This document shows, one piece after another, positions 33,547-43,359 of a stretch of DNA of 64,000 nt. Position numbers and translations under genes: made by a program. Every line of letters begins with the position of its first letter. Position 1 is the first letter of the stretch. The notes beneath the pieces are model-generated. The model saw only the letters and a list, made by a program, of their open reading frames with translations. It searched no databases and was not told the DNA's origin. The DNA is from Kaistia geumhonensis (GTDB lineage Bacteria > Pseudomonadota > Alphaproteobacteria > Rhizobiales > Kaistiaceae), in assembly GCF_030815145.1 (NCBI RefSeq), contig NZ_JAUSWJ010000001.1, positions 3,364,001-3,428,000 on the forward strand. The letters are read 5' to 3'.

Positions 33547-34610
33547 GTGGGCAGCCGCGCGATGTCGGCGACCGCGGCGTCGCGGAGCGCATAGGCGCCG
33601 TTGCCGACGAGGGACAAGGCCGGCTCATGCGCAGGTCTTGCATGCCACCGCATGTCGACGACAGCGCTGGAGAGCTTCTTGTCGAAATAGGCGATGGTCC
33701 TGGCCAGTCCCTCGTGGAGCGGAACGGTGGGTTGCCAGCCGAGCTGCTGCGTGGCGCGGGTGATGTCGGGCTTGCGCCGAGTCGGGTCATCGGTGGGCAG
33801 CGGCTTGTAGACGATCGGCGATCTGGAGCCGATCATCGCCACCACCATCTCGGCGAGCTGGCGGACCTCGAACTCGGCCGGATTACCGAGATTGATCGGC
33901 CCCGTCACATCGTCGGGCGCCGCCATGAGGCGGATGAAGCCTTCGATCAGGTCGTCCACATAGCAGAAGGAGCGGGTCTGCGATCCGTCGCCGAAAATGG
34001 TGATCGGCTCGTTGCGCAGCGCCTGGACGATGAAATTCGACACCACGCGGCCGTCGTCGGGGTGCATGCGCGGGCCATAGGTGTTGAAGATGCGCGCGAC
34101 GCGGATGTCTACGCCATACTGGCGGTGATAGTCGAAGAACAGCGTCTCGGCGCAGCGCTTGCCCTCGTCGTAGCAGGCCCTCGGGCCGATCGGGTTGACG
34201 CTTCCCCGATAGCTCTCGGTCTGCGGATGCACGGCCGGATCGCCATAGACCTCGCTGGTGGAGGCCTGGAAGATCCGTGCGCCCGTCCGCTTGGCGAGGC
34301 CGAGCATGTTGATCGCGCCATGGACATTCGTCTTGACCGTCTGGACCGGGTCGAACTGGTAATGCACCGGCGAGGCGGGGCAGGCGAGGTTGTAGATCTC
34401 GTCGACCTCGAGATAGAGCGGGAACGTCACGTCGTGTCGGATGAACTCGAAATGCGGGTCGTCGAGCAGATGCTGGATGTTCTCGCGAGACCCGGTGAAG
34501 TAATTGTCTGCGCAGATGACGTCATGCCCCTCCCTGAGGAGGCGCTCGCACAGGAATGAGCCGAGGAATCCTGCACCGCCGGTCACCAGAGCGGGCTTTC
34601 GATCATGCAT
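33543..34610 (-). CDS. UDP-glucuronate decarboxylase (UDP-xylose synthase)
   Basis: 355 residues. It has [16 protein letters not shown] (NAD site), [39 protein letters not shown] and [25 protein letters not shown] with catalytic Tyr/Lys, the diagnostic UXS signature. It makes UDP-xylose from UDP-glucuronate, so xylose or a derivative is a likely polysaccharide component. About 40 residues beyond the usual UXS C-terminus (after IAYFDKKL) are unexplained. GGAG precedes the ATG at 34610. Confidence 0.92.
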   Translation of the reverse strand: MHDRKPALVTGGAGFLGSFLCERLLREGHDVICADNYFTGSRENIQHLLDDPHFEFIRHDVTFPLYLEVDEIYNLACPASPVHYQFDPVQTVKTNVHGAINMLGLAKRTGARIFQASTSEVYGDPAVHPQTESYRGSVNPIGPRACYDEGKRCAETLFFDYHRQYGVDIRVARIFNTYGPRMHPDDGRVVSNFIVQALRNEPITIFGDGSQTRSFCYVDDLIEGFIRLMAAPDDVTGPINLGNPAEFEVRQLAEMVVAMIGSRSPIVYKPLPTDDPTRRKPDITRATQQLGWQPTVPLHEGLARTIAYFDKKLSSAVVDMRWHARPAHEPALSLVGNGAYALRDAAVADIARLPT

Positions 34611-34653
34611 CGTAGTGCTCCATAGTCTCACGGGTGGGTTTCATTGTCGGTCG

Positions 34654-36138
34654 TCAGTAGGCCCCGCCGCGCCCGAGCACGGCTGGGATGGTCTTGAGGA
34701 GGATGTGGCAGTCCAGCCAGACGGACCGGTTGTCGATGTAGAACTCGTCGATCTGGCGTTGCCGCTCGAGATCGGCCTCGCTGCGTTCGGAGACCTGCCA
34801 CAGGCCGGTCAGTCCGGGCACGACCGAGCAACGCTTCTCGCGGAATTCGGAGCTCATCGCGGCCAGGTGATAGTCAGGGAAAGGCCGCGGTCCGACGATG
34901 CTCATCTCGCCGATGATCACGTTCCACAACTGCGGGAGTTCATCGCAGCTCGATGCGCGCAGCAGGCGGCCGACGAGCGGAAGTATGCGCGGATCCTGCC
35001 GAAGCTTGAAATGCGCCTGCCATTCCAGCCGCATCTCCGGATGGGCCGCGAACAGCGCCTCGAGACGTGCCTCCGCGTTGCGATACATGGTCCTGAGCTT
35101 CAGGACATCGATCGGTTCGCCGGCTAAACCCTCTCGCCTCTGGCGGAAGAAGACCGGACCGGGATCCACGGCGTAGATGCCGGCCGCGGCGATCGCGACG
35201 ATGGGCGCCGCAACCAGAGCCGCGGGAATGGCGATGGCGAGATCGAGCAGCCTGCGTCCGCCGGCGAGCGGCGTGCTGCCATTTCCCCGGGCGATCCTGA
35301 GGCCGATGCTGCCGCCGATCGCGGACGGCTGAAGGCCCGAGATCTTCACGTTCGGCGTATCGGCGAGGAGGATGATGTCTGCGAATTTCTCGCGCAGCGC
35401 GCCCATCTCGGCCAGCGACGGCAAAGCAGACGAGGTGAGACAGGCCAGTCGCCGCTCGCCCTGCCGCGACGCGCTGCCCGCGTCGTCCGCATGAGGAGTG
35501 ATCCCCAGCTGCCAGTGGCGGCGAAAGAACTCGGCGATCTCGCGCTTCGCGTCCGCCGTTCCGAAGATGGTGGCCGGGGTGCCCCAGATGCCCAGCGAAC
35601 GAGCCGTGCGGCGGGCCAGATACTGCCCGATCGGCTGGATGCAGAGAGCAAGAGCCAGCAGCATCGATACGGGGATGACAGTCGACACCGCCCCGAAGAT
35701 GACGAGCGGAGGCAGAACCGCAATCGCGGTCCGTCCCGATGCCGATGCCCGTCGACGAATCTGTTCGTGATCGTAAAGGCCGTAGCCCGGGTAGAGACCG
35801 ACGAGGGCGAACTGGGCGAGCGTGAGGATCGCGGCGAAGGCGAGAACGGCCGAGGACGGGTCCCCATATGGGCTGGCGGTCCCCGTTGCCCAGAGGAAGG
35901 CAGCCGCGGCCAGCATTGCCAGCGCGTCGGCCGCCAGGAGGATGAGGATCGCGGCGGAGCGGCCTAGGGCCGCGCTTGTCTGCCGCCTGCTGCTCTCGGC
36001 CTGCCTGTGGCCCGTCGTCTGGCCGTCGCCGACGAAAGCGGCGGGAGTTGCGTCATGCGATGCGACGGGAAGTTCGGCGTCGACTACCCGACGATCGACG
36101 GTCGCAAGGATTTCCGGGGTAGCGGTCGTCAGTGACAT
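34654..36138 (-). CDS. Exopolysaccharide polyprenyl-glycosylphosphotransferase (WbaP/ExoY-like)
   Basis: 494 residues. About 85 soluble residues precede four or so helices (from AAILILLAADALAMLAAAAFLW) and a CoA-binding-like linker domain. A bacterial sugar-transferase domain occupies about residues 320-494, with GRRLLDLAIAIPAALVAAPIV, DPGPVFFRQRREG, LKLRTMYRNAEARL, SCDELPQLWNVIIGEMSIVGPRPF and PGLTGLWQVSERS. It starts repeat-unit assembly by moving a sugar-1-phosphate to undecaprenyl phosphate. GAGG precedes the ATG, 7 bp after the WecG-family stop. Confidence 0.92.
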   Translation of the reverse strand: MSLTTATPEILATVDRRVVDAELPVASHDATPAAFVGDGQTTGHRQAESSRRQTSAALGRSAAILILLAADALAMLAAAAFLWATGTASPYGDPSSAVLAFAAILTLAQFALVGLYPGYGLYDHEQIRRRASASGRTAIAVLPPLVIFGAVSTVIPVSMLLALALCIQPIGQYLARRTARSLGIWGTPATIFGTADAKREIAEFFRRHWQLGITPHADDAGSASRQGERRLACLTSSALPSLAEMGALREKFADIILLADTPNVKISGLQPSAIGGSIGLRIARGNGSTPLAGGRRLLDLAIAIPAALVAAPIVAIAAAGIYAVDPGPVFFRQRREGLAGEPIDVLKLRTMYRNAEARLEALFAAHPEMRLEWQAHFKLRQDPRILPLVGRLLRASSCDELPQLWNVIIGEMSIVGPRPFPDYHLAAMSSEFREKRCSVVPGLTGLWQVSERSEADLERQRQIDEFYIDNRSVWLDCHILLKTIPAVLGRGGAY

Positions 36139-36145
36139 CTTGCCC

Positions 36146-37075
36146 TCACATCCCGAACTCGCCGGATGCAGGCCGGCTCGGCAGGGCGAAGGCGTCGGCC
36201 GGCCGCGCCGTCTCGCCGTCGCGGGCGATGCTCGCGTGGGCGTCGGGGGCGGCGGCATCGCCGAGCGGGAACTGCCTCAGATTGAGCCTCTGCAGTGCCG
36301 TGAGAGCGATGAAGCGGGGAATCACCACCGCGTATCGCCCCGCAAGCCGGCGGGGCTCCATGAGCAGGCGGAAGGCCCACTCGAAACCGCTGCGCTGGAT
36401 GAAGCGGGGCGCCTGGCGCTTGGAGCCGGCATGAAAGTCGAACGCGGCACCGACGCCGATGAGCTGCGGCGCGTCGAGGCGGTCGCGCATGCGGCCCATC
36501 CACTGCTCCTGCTTCGGCGTGCTCAAGCCGACCCAGACGATGTCGGCTCCGGAACCGTTGATCCGGTTCGCGACATCGAATTCCTCCTCCGGCGTCAGCG
36601 AACGGAAGGGTGGCGAAAACGTGCCCGCGATCTGGGCCCTTGGAAATCGTGCGATCAAGCGCGCCGTCAGCGCCTCGATCGTCGCCGGCGTCGCGCCATA
36701 GAAGTAGTGTCGGACGCCTCGGCCCTCGCCGGCCGCGAACACGGACAGCATCAGGTCGGGTCCGTAGACGCGTCCCGCCGAGCCGTGCCCGTCGCGACGG
36801 GCGAGCCACACGAGCGGCATGCCGTCGGGCGTGACCATGAAGGCGCGGTTGTGGATCGCCCTCAGGTCGTCGTCGTCCTGGCAGCGGACGAGGCCATGCG
36901 CGTCGCGCACACAGACATAGCCCGGCGTCCGCTGATCGATGGCGGAGAGGATCCGGGCGGTGGCGCTTTCGAGATTCACCGCAGCGATGCGGACGCCGAG
37001 GATGTTCGAGACCTGTCCTTCATCGCCGGCGGCCTCGACGAGGGCGCGTCGGTCGGCAGCGCTGAGGGGGTGCAT
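36146..37075 (-). CDS. WecG/TagA/CpsF family glycosyltransferase
   Basis: 309 residues. The GT26 pattern is clear: VRDAHGLVRCQDDDDLRAIHNRAFMVTPDGMPLVWLAR, GPDLMLSVF, RHYFYGATPATIEAL, GADIVWVGLSTPKQEQWM and IGVGAAFDFHAGSKRQAPRFIQRSGFEWAFRLLMEPRRLAGRY. It transfers the second sugar onto the lipid-linked primer made by the adjacent WbaP-like enzyme. About 45 tail residues are disordered-looking. I chose the ATG at 37075 (GGAG 9 nt upstream) over the ATG at 37090. It is the first gene of the operon running to 30164. Confidence 0.92.
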   Translation of the reverse strand: MHPLSAADRRALVEAAGDEGQVSNILGVRIAAVNLESATARILSAIDQRTPGYVCVRDAHGLVRCQDDDDLRAIHNRAFMVTPDGMPLVWLARRDGHGSAGRVYGPDLMLSVFAAGEGRGVRHYFYGATPATIEALTARLIARFPRAQIAGTFSPPFRSLTPEEEFDVANRINGSGADIVWVGLSTPKQEQWMGRMRDRLDAPQLIGVGAAFDFHAGSKRQAPRFIQRSGFEWAFRLLMEPRRLAGRYAVVIPRFIALTALQRLNLRQFPLGDAAAPDAHASIARDGETARPADAFALPSRPASGEFGM

Positions 37076-37346
37076 CGGCTGCGTCTCCATGCGTGGGAGC
37101 GGACCGGCATCGGCCGCTTTCGAGAAGCATATTTTCCGCAGCGCCGCGTCCCTACTCGCCCGTCCGGTTAGGCGGGATAGGCAAATCGCTCCCCGGGGGG
37201 GATCGCTCGCGGGTGGCCGATGCGGCTCCCTATCCTTTTTGGGGAGTTTCGGCTCGAAAGCGTGGTTTGACCGGCGCGCCCCGGGAGGAGAATCGTCGTG
37301 TCCGCGGGCCAAGGCGCCACTGCAGATCAGGGCCCGGGAGGACGAC

Positions 37347-38201
37347 ATGCGTGATCACGTCGAGAACAATGATGTTCCGGTTCGCAATTCCGCAAACATC
37401 CAGAGGGAGCTGGCCGAAAATGGCTTCGTCGTCGTCAGGAATGTCCTGACCAGCGACCAGGTTTCCGCGCTGCGCCAATCCGTCAGAAACCATTTGAAGT
37501 CCGCCGGCTGGTACAATTACGGCGGCAAATTTCAGGTTCAGGCGATGCACTCCGTCCCGGACGTGGGAAGGATCATCACCACGGACAGGGTCCTCGATCT
37601 ACTGGAGGACATCACGAGTCCGAACAAGGTCGTACTCACCCGTGAGTGCGATATCATGATGAACACGACGTCCACCTGGCACAAGGACATCACGCAGCAC
37701 CCCATCGTGGACGGGAACCGTGTCTTCGAGGACGAGACGTTCCGGGTCTACAAGGCGGCCTTCTATCTGCAGGACCAGGACGAGGCTTCCCGCGCCACGC
37801 TGAAGGTGCGGCCGCGTTCGCACAGGATGAAGGACGGGACGGAGATGCCGGTGGAGCCGGCAGCCGTGAGGGCGGGGGATGCCGTCGTCTTCGACATCAG
37901 GATCGACCATGTCGGTCAGTTTCCCTCCCTGTCCGACAAGCTCATGCGTCGCGGCTTCGAGAAGATCGGGCCTCGGCTGAACGTCGACCCGCAGAAGGCG
38001 TTCTCGAAGGCGAGGGCGCTGCTGCGCCGGTCCCATCCCCATGGTCCCGATCGCATGGCGATCTTCATGACGTTCGGTCCGTCACACGAATGGACGCGCG
38101 CCTATGCCAGCGCTTGCGAGCAGTTGCACGCGCCCGTCGACGCCTCGATGAATCCGGACGTGATGGCGCATCTCGCCGCACGGGGCGTGTCGGTGCTGTG
38201 A
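37347..38201 (+). CDS. Phytanoyl-CoA dioxygenase (PhyH) family Fe(II)/2-oxoglutarate oxygenase
   Basis: 284 residues. The double-stranded beta-helix oxygenase pattern is visible: ELAENGFVVVRNVLTSDQVSALR at the N-terminus, the iron-binding HxD in STWHKDITQHP, AAFYLQDQDEASRATLKVRPRSHR and the distal His in DIRIDHVGQFP. It probably hydroxylates a sugar, lipid carrier or small substituent connected with the polysaccharide; the substrate is unknown. GGGAGG lies just upstream of the ATG. It is monocistronic, divergent from the WecG operon and convergent with the polymerase gene. Confidence 0.85.
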   Translation: MRDHVENNDVPVRNSANIQRELAENGFVVVRNVLTSDQVSALRQSVRNHLKSAGWYNYGGKFQVQAMHSVPDVGRIITTDRVLDLLEDITSPNKVVLTRECDIMMNTTSTWHKDITQHPIVDGNRVFEDETFRVYKAAFYLQDQDEASRATLKVRPRSHRMKDGTEMPVEPAAVRAGDAVVFDIRIDHVGQFPSLSDKLMRRGFEKIGPRLNVDPQKAFSKARALLRRSHPHGPDRMAIFMTFGPSHEWTRAYASACEQLHAPVDASMNPDVMAHLAARGVSVL

Positions 38202-38294
38202 AGCCCCGCCGAGGCTGAGTGCCGTTCCCCGGCGGCTGGCGAAAGCCAATCGCGGCTAGCGGCGGAGATCCCCGGACGGCCGAAGGCGACGGAT

Positions 38295-41200
38295 TCAGCG
38301 CGGGCCGCCGAAAAGCCGGAATCTGCGCTGAGGTGGCGGCCCCACGCTGCCGACGTCCATGCCGGCCGCCTGCAAGGCCTGAAGACTGCCGAAGCGGCCG
38401 GAAGCCATGATCTCGGGGCGAATGTCGAAGCTGCGTTCGCCCAGATCGCCGCAGTAGCGGTTGCCCGCGAACCGGACGTAGCCGTGCCCGTTTCCCGGCT
38501 CGTAGACGGAGGCCGCGAGTGTCGATCGACTTCCGATCGACACGGTGTTCCCCTCGATCCTGTTGGGCTCAGCCCAGTCCGGCCGCCAGTCGCGGCCCGT
38601 GCCGTCGTCGATCCTGAAAGCTGCGCCGGAGCCCCCGACAATGACGTTGCCGGTAACGAGATTGCTCCAGCCGCCGTTGATTCCGATCGCCGACACGTTG
38701 TCGATCAGCACATTGTCTTCGATCGTGATGCCGCTCGCCTTGCCGTCGGTATAGATCGCCCAGCTGACGGGGCTCGGCCATTCCTCGACATTCTCATAGT
38801 CCGTCGGCCAGAACGTGCCGTCGCCGTGGTTCATCAACGCCCGTGTTCCGGTGATGCGGTTGGACCGGATGATGATCTGCTGCAAATCGGCCTGGCTGCC
38901 CATCATCTTGATGGCACCGCCGTCGGCCGTCTGAAGGTTGGCGTTTCGGATCTCGTTGTCCGCGATCACCGCCCGATGGACGGCGTCCTCCTGACCCCAG
39001 ATCGATCCGCCGGCGATGCCGAATTGTGCGGCATTCTCGACCAGATTGCCTGAGACGGAGACGTCGTCGGCGGCCTGGAAGAAAATGCCGGCGCTTTCGA
39101 AATAGACTTCTCCGACGTCGTGAATGTGATTGGAGGTGATATGGGCGCCATCGGAGCGGCCGAAGCTGCCATAGGTCGTGCCGAGATAGATGCCGTTGCC
39201 TGCGACTGGTCCTATCTCGTTGCCAGCGATTTCGACGTGTCGGCTCTCCGTCACATGGATGCCCACCCCGATGTTCCCGATGACATTGCCCAGAAGGCGG
39301 ACGCCGTTCGAGCGTTCGACGCGGATCGCGCCTCCGCCGCGCGTGTCGGTCCCGAATTTTCCGGTGCCCACGGGCGAGCCATCACGCAATGCCAATCCGG
39401 CGATGGCCATCCCGTCGGCACCGTCGAGGTGGATCAGCGTCGGCAGGACACCGGCCACGATCCGGGCTGCATCCGGCTCCGTGTCGGGCGGGACGAGCCA
39501 GATGCGCCCTTCGGCGGCATCTGCCAGCCATTCGCCAGGAGCATCCTGGAACGCCTCGAGGCCCGACAGGTAGTACCGGCTTCCTTCGCCGGTGAAGAAA
39601 TATCCCGTCCCCTTCATCTTGATCGTGCGCGTGTCGACGTCGATGGCCGTCACCGGCATCGTGTCACTGCCCCACTGGCTGCCCGGATTGAACCCGCCCA
39701 TGATGGTCGCGACCAGACCGTCGATGGCCTGGAGCTCGGGCAGATCGCCGTCGCGATAACGGAACTGGGTGTTGCCCTGCCACGGATCGGAGTCGGGAGC
39801 AGGCGCGTCCGCAAACAGCCAGCCGTCGCGCCGATCTCCGCCCGACGGTGTGTCGGGATATCGGGCGAGGGGCTGCGATGCTCCGTCGATGAACAGCGCG
39901 GCGACCTCCGTGCCGGCGGGAATCGATGCCGACCAGCGGTCGTCGGCCTCGGGCAGCCAGCCCTCGACGAGGACGCCGCCGTGCAGTACCGGCATGGTGC
40001 CGGCCTCTCCCTGGATCTCGAGGCCGGAGTCGCGGTTGTCGAACAAGATCGGTCTGGTCAGGTAATAGTCGCCTCCGCCGACGATGATCCGGCCTGGCGA
40101 TCCGGTGGCGCGCACCGCATCGCGCGCCGCTTCGATGCTGGCCAGCGGGCCGTCCGAGAGATCGGCGGCGGGATCCGGCTTTAGCCCGCTCCAGCGGTCG
40201 TCGCCTCGCGGCGAGACGTAGAAGACCGGCGATGCCGGGGACAGATCGCCGAGCCGCGGCACGGGGCGCAAGAGGATATCCGAGGCGGGGGGAACGGCGC
40301 CGCACTGCGAGGGCCCCGAAGGCCCTGCGTCTTCTACACTGGCCGCGCCCTCCGCCCGAGCCTCAGCGAGTCCGCCAGCGCCGAGGATAAGAACGCCGAG
40401 CAGGATCGGAATCACGGGGGGCCTCATGATGCGGGCTCTTCGGCGGGGTAGGATCGATCCCCATCCAATCGCGGGAGTGGCGGATCGAGGCCGGCGGACG
40501 AGATTCCGGTTGGGCGCATGCAGCGAGCACATGATGACGGCCGCCATGAAGATCGTGAAGATGGCGTCGTTCTGCACCAGCAGCGTGCTCTCGGTCAGGT
40601 TCATCACCAGGACCATCACGAGCAGAACGTTCGTCCAGAGCCAGCCCTCCGAAGGGGCGGCGCAATGGAGCGCGGCGCCGAGGCGGAACGAGCGCACCAT
40701 GACGAGCGTGAAAACGATCAGCCCGCCAATGCCGAAGCCGAGCAGTATCTCGCGAAATCCATTGTGCGAGTGGGGCGCCATCCAGCCGATGGACGACCAG
40801 ATCGCCCACGCACGGCCGTTGGCCTCGGTCCAGAAGGCCTGGTAGCCGAATCCGAGGAGGAGGTGCCGAGAGATCTGCTCGTCGACCAGCGCCCAGAGGG
40901 GAACGCGGCCCGTCAGTGTCGCATCCTTGCCGATCGCCTCGAGGAAGCGAACGAGATAGGCGGAGAGGCCGAGCAGCAGTACGGCGCCGAGTTCGAGCAC
41001 GAGCAGGATGAATGCGACGCGGGCGAGGCCCCGGAGCCGGGGCAGGATCGTGTAGACCCGGATGGCGAGGAAGGCCGTGCCGGTCGAAAGGATCGCCGTC
41101 ATCGATGTCGAGCCGGCGAGCCCCGCCAGTCCCGCCAGTAGCAGCGCCACCGCCGTCCGGCGATAGCCGGCCTCCTGGTCGAGGAGCACGATGAATGCCG

Positions 41201-41750
41201 TGACGACCGTGATGCTCGCATACCAGCCGAGACTGTTCTTGTGCAGGAAGATGCCACGCAGCGTCCCGTCGGTCGGCATGCGGGCCAGCCGCGGCGAAAC
41301 GCCGAACATGAGCAGGCTGGCGACTGTGCAGACCCCTGAAGTCAACATCACGAGAAGCAGCAGCTGGCGCGGTGTGAAGCGGATCGCAAGCGCATAGGCG
41401 AAGAGAACCGTGAGGACGAACCCGATTGCGCGTCGCAGGGAGATCGACGGCGCGACCGACCACAGCACCGAGAGAAGCGGCATCGCCAGCAGCAGCAGGA
41501 AGTGGAGATTGCGCCTCGCCGCGATGAGGAACTGTTGCCGATGCCGCAGCAGAATCAGGATCGTATAGCCATAGATCGGCAGGGACAGGAGGCGGAGCTT
41601 GGACTTGGCGGGGTCCGAGAGGGTGCCGTCGGCATCCGCCATGAGCAGCGGGAAGATCGCCCCCGTCTGGAGGAAGAGCGAAACTCCTGCCCCCCACCAT
41701 TCGACCGCTCGCCAGCTGACACGCAGTCCAGGGCGCGCGATATCGGACAT
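38295..41750 (-). CDS. O-antigen polymerase/ligase-like membrane protein fused to a periplasmic beta-helix domain
   Basis: One open frame of 1151 codons. Residues 1-430 form a Wzy/ExoQ/O-antigen-ligase-type membrane protein with about 10-12 helices and the periplasmic loop motif APHSHNGFREILLGFGIGG. Residues about 442-465 (MRPPVIPILLGVLILGAGGLAEARA) look like a signal peptide. The rest is a right-handed parallel beta-helix, rich in GN.I/G-x-G-I-x-V turns (VRLLGNVIGNIGVGIHVTESRHVEIAGNEIGPVAGNGIYLG). In the +1 frame the membrane part would end at a TGA overlapping the ATG at 40427 (ATGA), exactly how neighbouring genes meet. It may therefore be a true fusion or two genes joined by a one-base shift. 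The beta-helix half could bind, cleave or modify polysaccharide. Confidence 0.8.
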   Translation of the reverse strand: MSDIARPGLRVSWRAVEWWGAGVSLFLQTGAIFPLLMADADGTLSDPAKSKLRLLSLPIYGYTILILLRHRQQFLIAARRNLHFLLLLAMPLLSVLWSVAPSISLRRAIGFVLTVLFAYALAIRFTPRQLLLLVMLTSGVCTVASLLMFGVSPRLARMPTDGTLRGIFLHKNSLGWYASITVVTAFIVLLDQEAGYRRTAVALLLAGLAGLAGSTSMTAILSTGTAFLAIRVYTILPRLRGLARVAFILLVLELGAVLLLGLSAYLVRFLEAIGKDATLTGRVPLWALVDEQISRHLLLGFGYQAFWTEANGRAWAIWSSIGWMAPHSHNGFREILLGFGIGGLIVFTLVMVRSFRLGAALHCAAPSEGWLWTNVLLVMVLVMNLTESTLLVQNDAIFTIFMAAVIMCSLHAPNRNLVRRPRSATPAIGWGSILPRRRARIMRPPVIPILLGVLILGAGGLAEARAEGAASVEDAGPSGPSQCGAVPPASDILLRPVPRLGDLSPASPVFYVSPRGDDRWSGLKPDPAADLSDGPLASIEAARDAVRATGSPGRIIVGGGDYYLTRPILFDNRDSGLEIQGEAGTMPVLHGGVLVEGWLPEADDRWSASIPAGTEVAALFIDGASQPLARYPDTPSGGDRRDGWLFADAPAPDSDPWQGNTQFRYRDGDLPELQAIDGLVATIMGGFNPGSQWGSDTMPVTAIDVDTRTIKMKGTGYFFTGEGSRYYLSGLEAFQDAPGEWLADAAEGRIWLVPPDTEPDAARIVAGVLPTLIHLDGADGMAIAGLALRDGSPVGTGKFGTDTRGGGAIRVERSNGVRLLGNVIGNIGVGIHVTESRHVEIAGNEIGPVAGNGIYLGTTYGSFGRSDGAHITSNHIHDVGEVYFESAGIFFQAADDVSVSGNLVENAAQFGIAGGSIWGQEDAVHRAVIADNEIRNANLQTADGGAIKMMGSQADLQQIIIRSNRITGTRALMNHGDGTFWPTDYENVEEWPSPVSWAIYTDGKASGITIEDNVLIDNVSAIGINGGWSNLVTGNVIVGGSGAAFRIDDGTGRDWRPDWAEPNRIEGNTVSIGSRSTLAASVYEPGNGHGYVRFAGNRYCGDLGERSFDIRPEIMASGRFGSLQALQAAGMDVGSVGPPPQRRFRLFGGPR

Positions 41751-42150
41751 GGGTTCCCCGCAGACGGTCTGCCGGAGCTCCGGGCGCGCCGCTCGCTTGC
41801 GGATGCGGCCATGCCCTTGCGCCGGACGGTGGCGAAGGGCGGATCATCGCGTTTCACCCGGGCGCCGGAAACAGGCCGAAATGGCACGCCGCCTCGGCCA
41901 AACGGCTGGTTCATCATCCCAATGAGCGGCCTCGGTAATTCTTTGCGCTAGGCGTTTCGCCTTCGGTTGATACGCATGGAATGGGCGATGATCCATATGC
42001 CGAGTTCATGCCGGCGAGGTCCGAGGATAGTCTCGTAGCAGATGTTCAGAGAAGATTTGGGTTCGCAATGTCGTTGCGGTCCGGTCGCTGCCTCGGCTCA
42101 TCGAACAAAGCACCCTCGACATCGCCGCCTGTTCATGAACGGGACGAATC
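41751..42150. other. 400-bp divergent intergenic region
   Basis: This is the promoter region between the polymerase-type gene (minus) and the ExoF-like operon (plus). The frames here are GC-driven and unconvincing. The stretch 41930-42070 is less GC-rich and is the likely promoter of the plus-strand operon. I can place no box or operator with confidence. Confidence 0.5.
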
Positions 42151-43359
42151 ATGATCGCGAAAATGCTCGTAGATGGCCGACGAGCGGCCCGCCGACTGTT
42201 TCTTCAGGGAGCCGCGGCCGCATCTCTCCTCGCCCTCTCCGTCCTCCCGTCGCGGGGAGGCGTGATCGAACTCGGGGATACGGTGCGCGTGACCGTTGCC
42301 GAGACGCCGAGACTGAACGGTGAGCGCAGGGTCGACACCGACGGCATGATCGCATTGCCGCAGCTCGGCAGCGTGCCGCTGGCCGGACTCGATCTCGACG
42401 AAGCGCGACAGCGCCTCGAGTTGCTGCTCGTCCAGAAAGGGATATTGAGGACACCGACGGTCCTGGTCGAGATCGCTCGCTACCGGCCAATCTATGTCGG
42501 CGGCCGTGTCGCGCGCTCGGGCGCCATCGAGTTCGAGCCGGGGCTGACGGTGCGTCATGCCCTGATCCTCGCCGGCGGCATCGGCAAGTCGCCAGGAAAT
42601 GCCGACGCGGTCAATGTCCCGGACTTGCGGGCGCGCTGGCAGGTCGCGTCCTTCCAGCTGCTCCAGATCAACAGCAGCATTTCGCGGCTGGACGACGAAC
42701 TCAGCCGGACGCCGAGGCCGAAATCCGGCGAAGAGACGGGCGCCAAGCCCGATCTCGGCGCTGTCGTGGCGATCGACCAGGGCATTCTCGCCGATCGACT
42801 CGCGAGCTGGACCGAGAACCAGGCTCACCTCAAGGACCAGATGTCGCTCTACGATTTTGAGATCGATGTCCTCTCCCAGCAGGCGGACTTGCAGGAGAAC
42901 GAGCAGAAGCTCGCCACCGAGCAGGTCGCGAGGGCGCGCCATCTCGTCGAGCGGGAGCTGATGCCGCTGACGCGGCTGCAGGAACTTCAGTCCGTCCTCT
43001 CCGACGCATCGCAGGATGTGCTCGAAAATCGCGCGGTGACGGCGCGCGCCAAGCAGGCTCGTTCCAATGTCGAGTACGAGATCGCTTCGGCGGACATCAA
43101 GTGGCGAGCCGACATCCAGAACCAGCTGCGCGGCCTGCTGGTTGAGCGCGAGCGCGTCAAGGCCGAGCTTCAGGCTCTGTCCGACCAGATCGTCGAGGCG
43201 GGCGTCACGCTGTCGGAAGCCGATGCGCTCGCGTTGAGGCCGGTCGTCACCATCTACAGGACGATCGACGGAAACGAGACGGCGATCGCCGCGCAGATGA
43301 ATACGGAGCTGCGCGCCGGCGACATCCTCGACGTCTCCTTCGGCAAGGGGACCGGCTGA
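42151..43359 (+). CDS. Polysaccharide export protein, ExoF/Wza-like with coiled coil
   Basis: 402 residues. A signal region (RRLFLQGAAAASLLALSVLPSRG) is followed by a Poly_export/SLBB-type domain (VIELGDTVRVTVAETPRLNGERRVDTDGMIALPQLGSVPLAGLDLDEARQRLE, then YVGGRVARSGAIEFEPGLTVRHALILAGG). Residues about 200-340 are a long coiled coil. This combination is that of rhizobial ExoF, a periplasmic export component working with the Wzz/BY-kinase ExoP. It is the first of five plus-strand genes with 1-23 bp overlaps, ending at 48763. Confidence 0.88.
   Translation: MIAKMLVDGRRAARRLFLQGAAAASLLALSVLPSRGGVIELGDTVRVTVAETPRLNGERRVDTDGMIALPQLGSVPLAGLDLDEARQRLELLLVQKGILRTPTVLVEIARYRPIYVGGRVARSGAIEFEPGLTVRHALILAGGIGKSPGNADAVNVPDLRARWQVASFQLLQINSSISRLDDELSRTPRPKSGEETGAKPDLGAVVAIDQGILADRLASWTENQAHLKDQMSLYDFEIDVLSQQADLQENEQKLATEQVARARHLVERELMPLTRLQELQSVLSDASQDVLENRAVTARAKQARSNVEYEIASADIKWRADIQNQLRGLLVERERVKAELQALSDQIVEAGVTLSEADALALRPVVTIYRTIDGNETAIAAQMNTELRAGDILDVSFGKGTG

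Noticed and set aside
40363..40427. Splitting the polymerase/beta-helix frame into two annotated genes
   Set aside because: There is no stop codon in frame and no strong ribosome-binding site before the internal ATG, so I annotate one frame and report the doubt as a finding.
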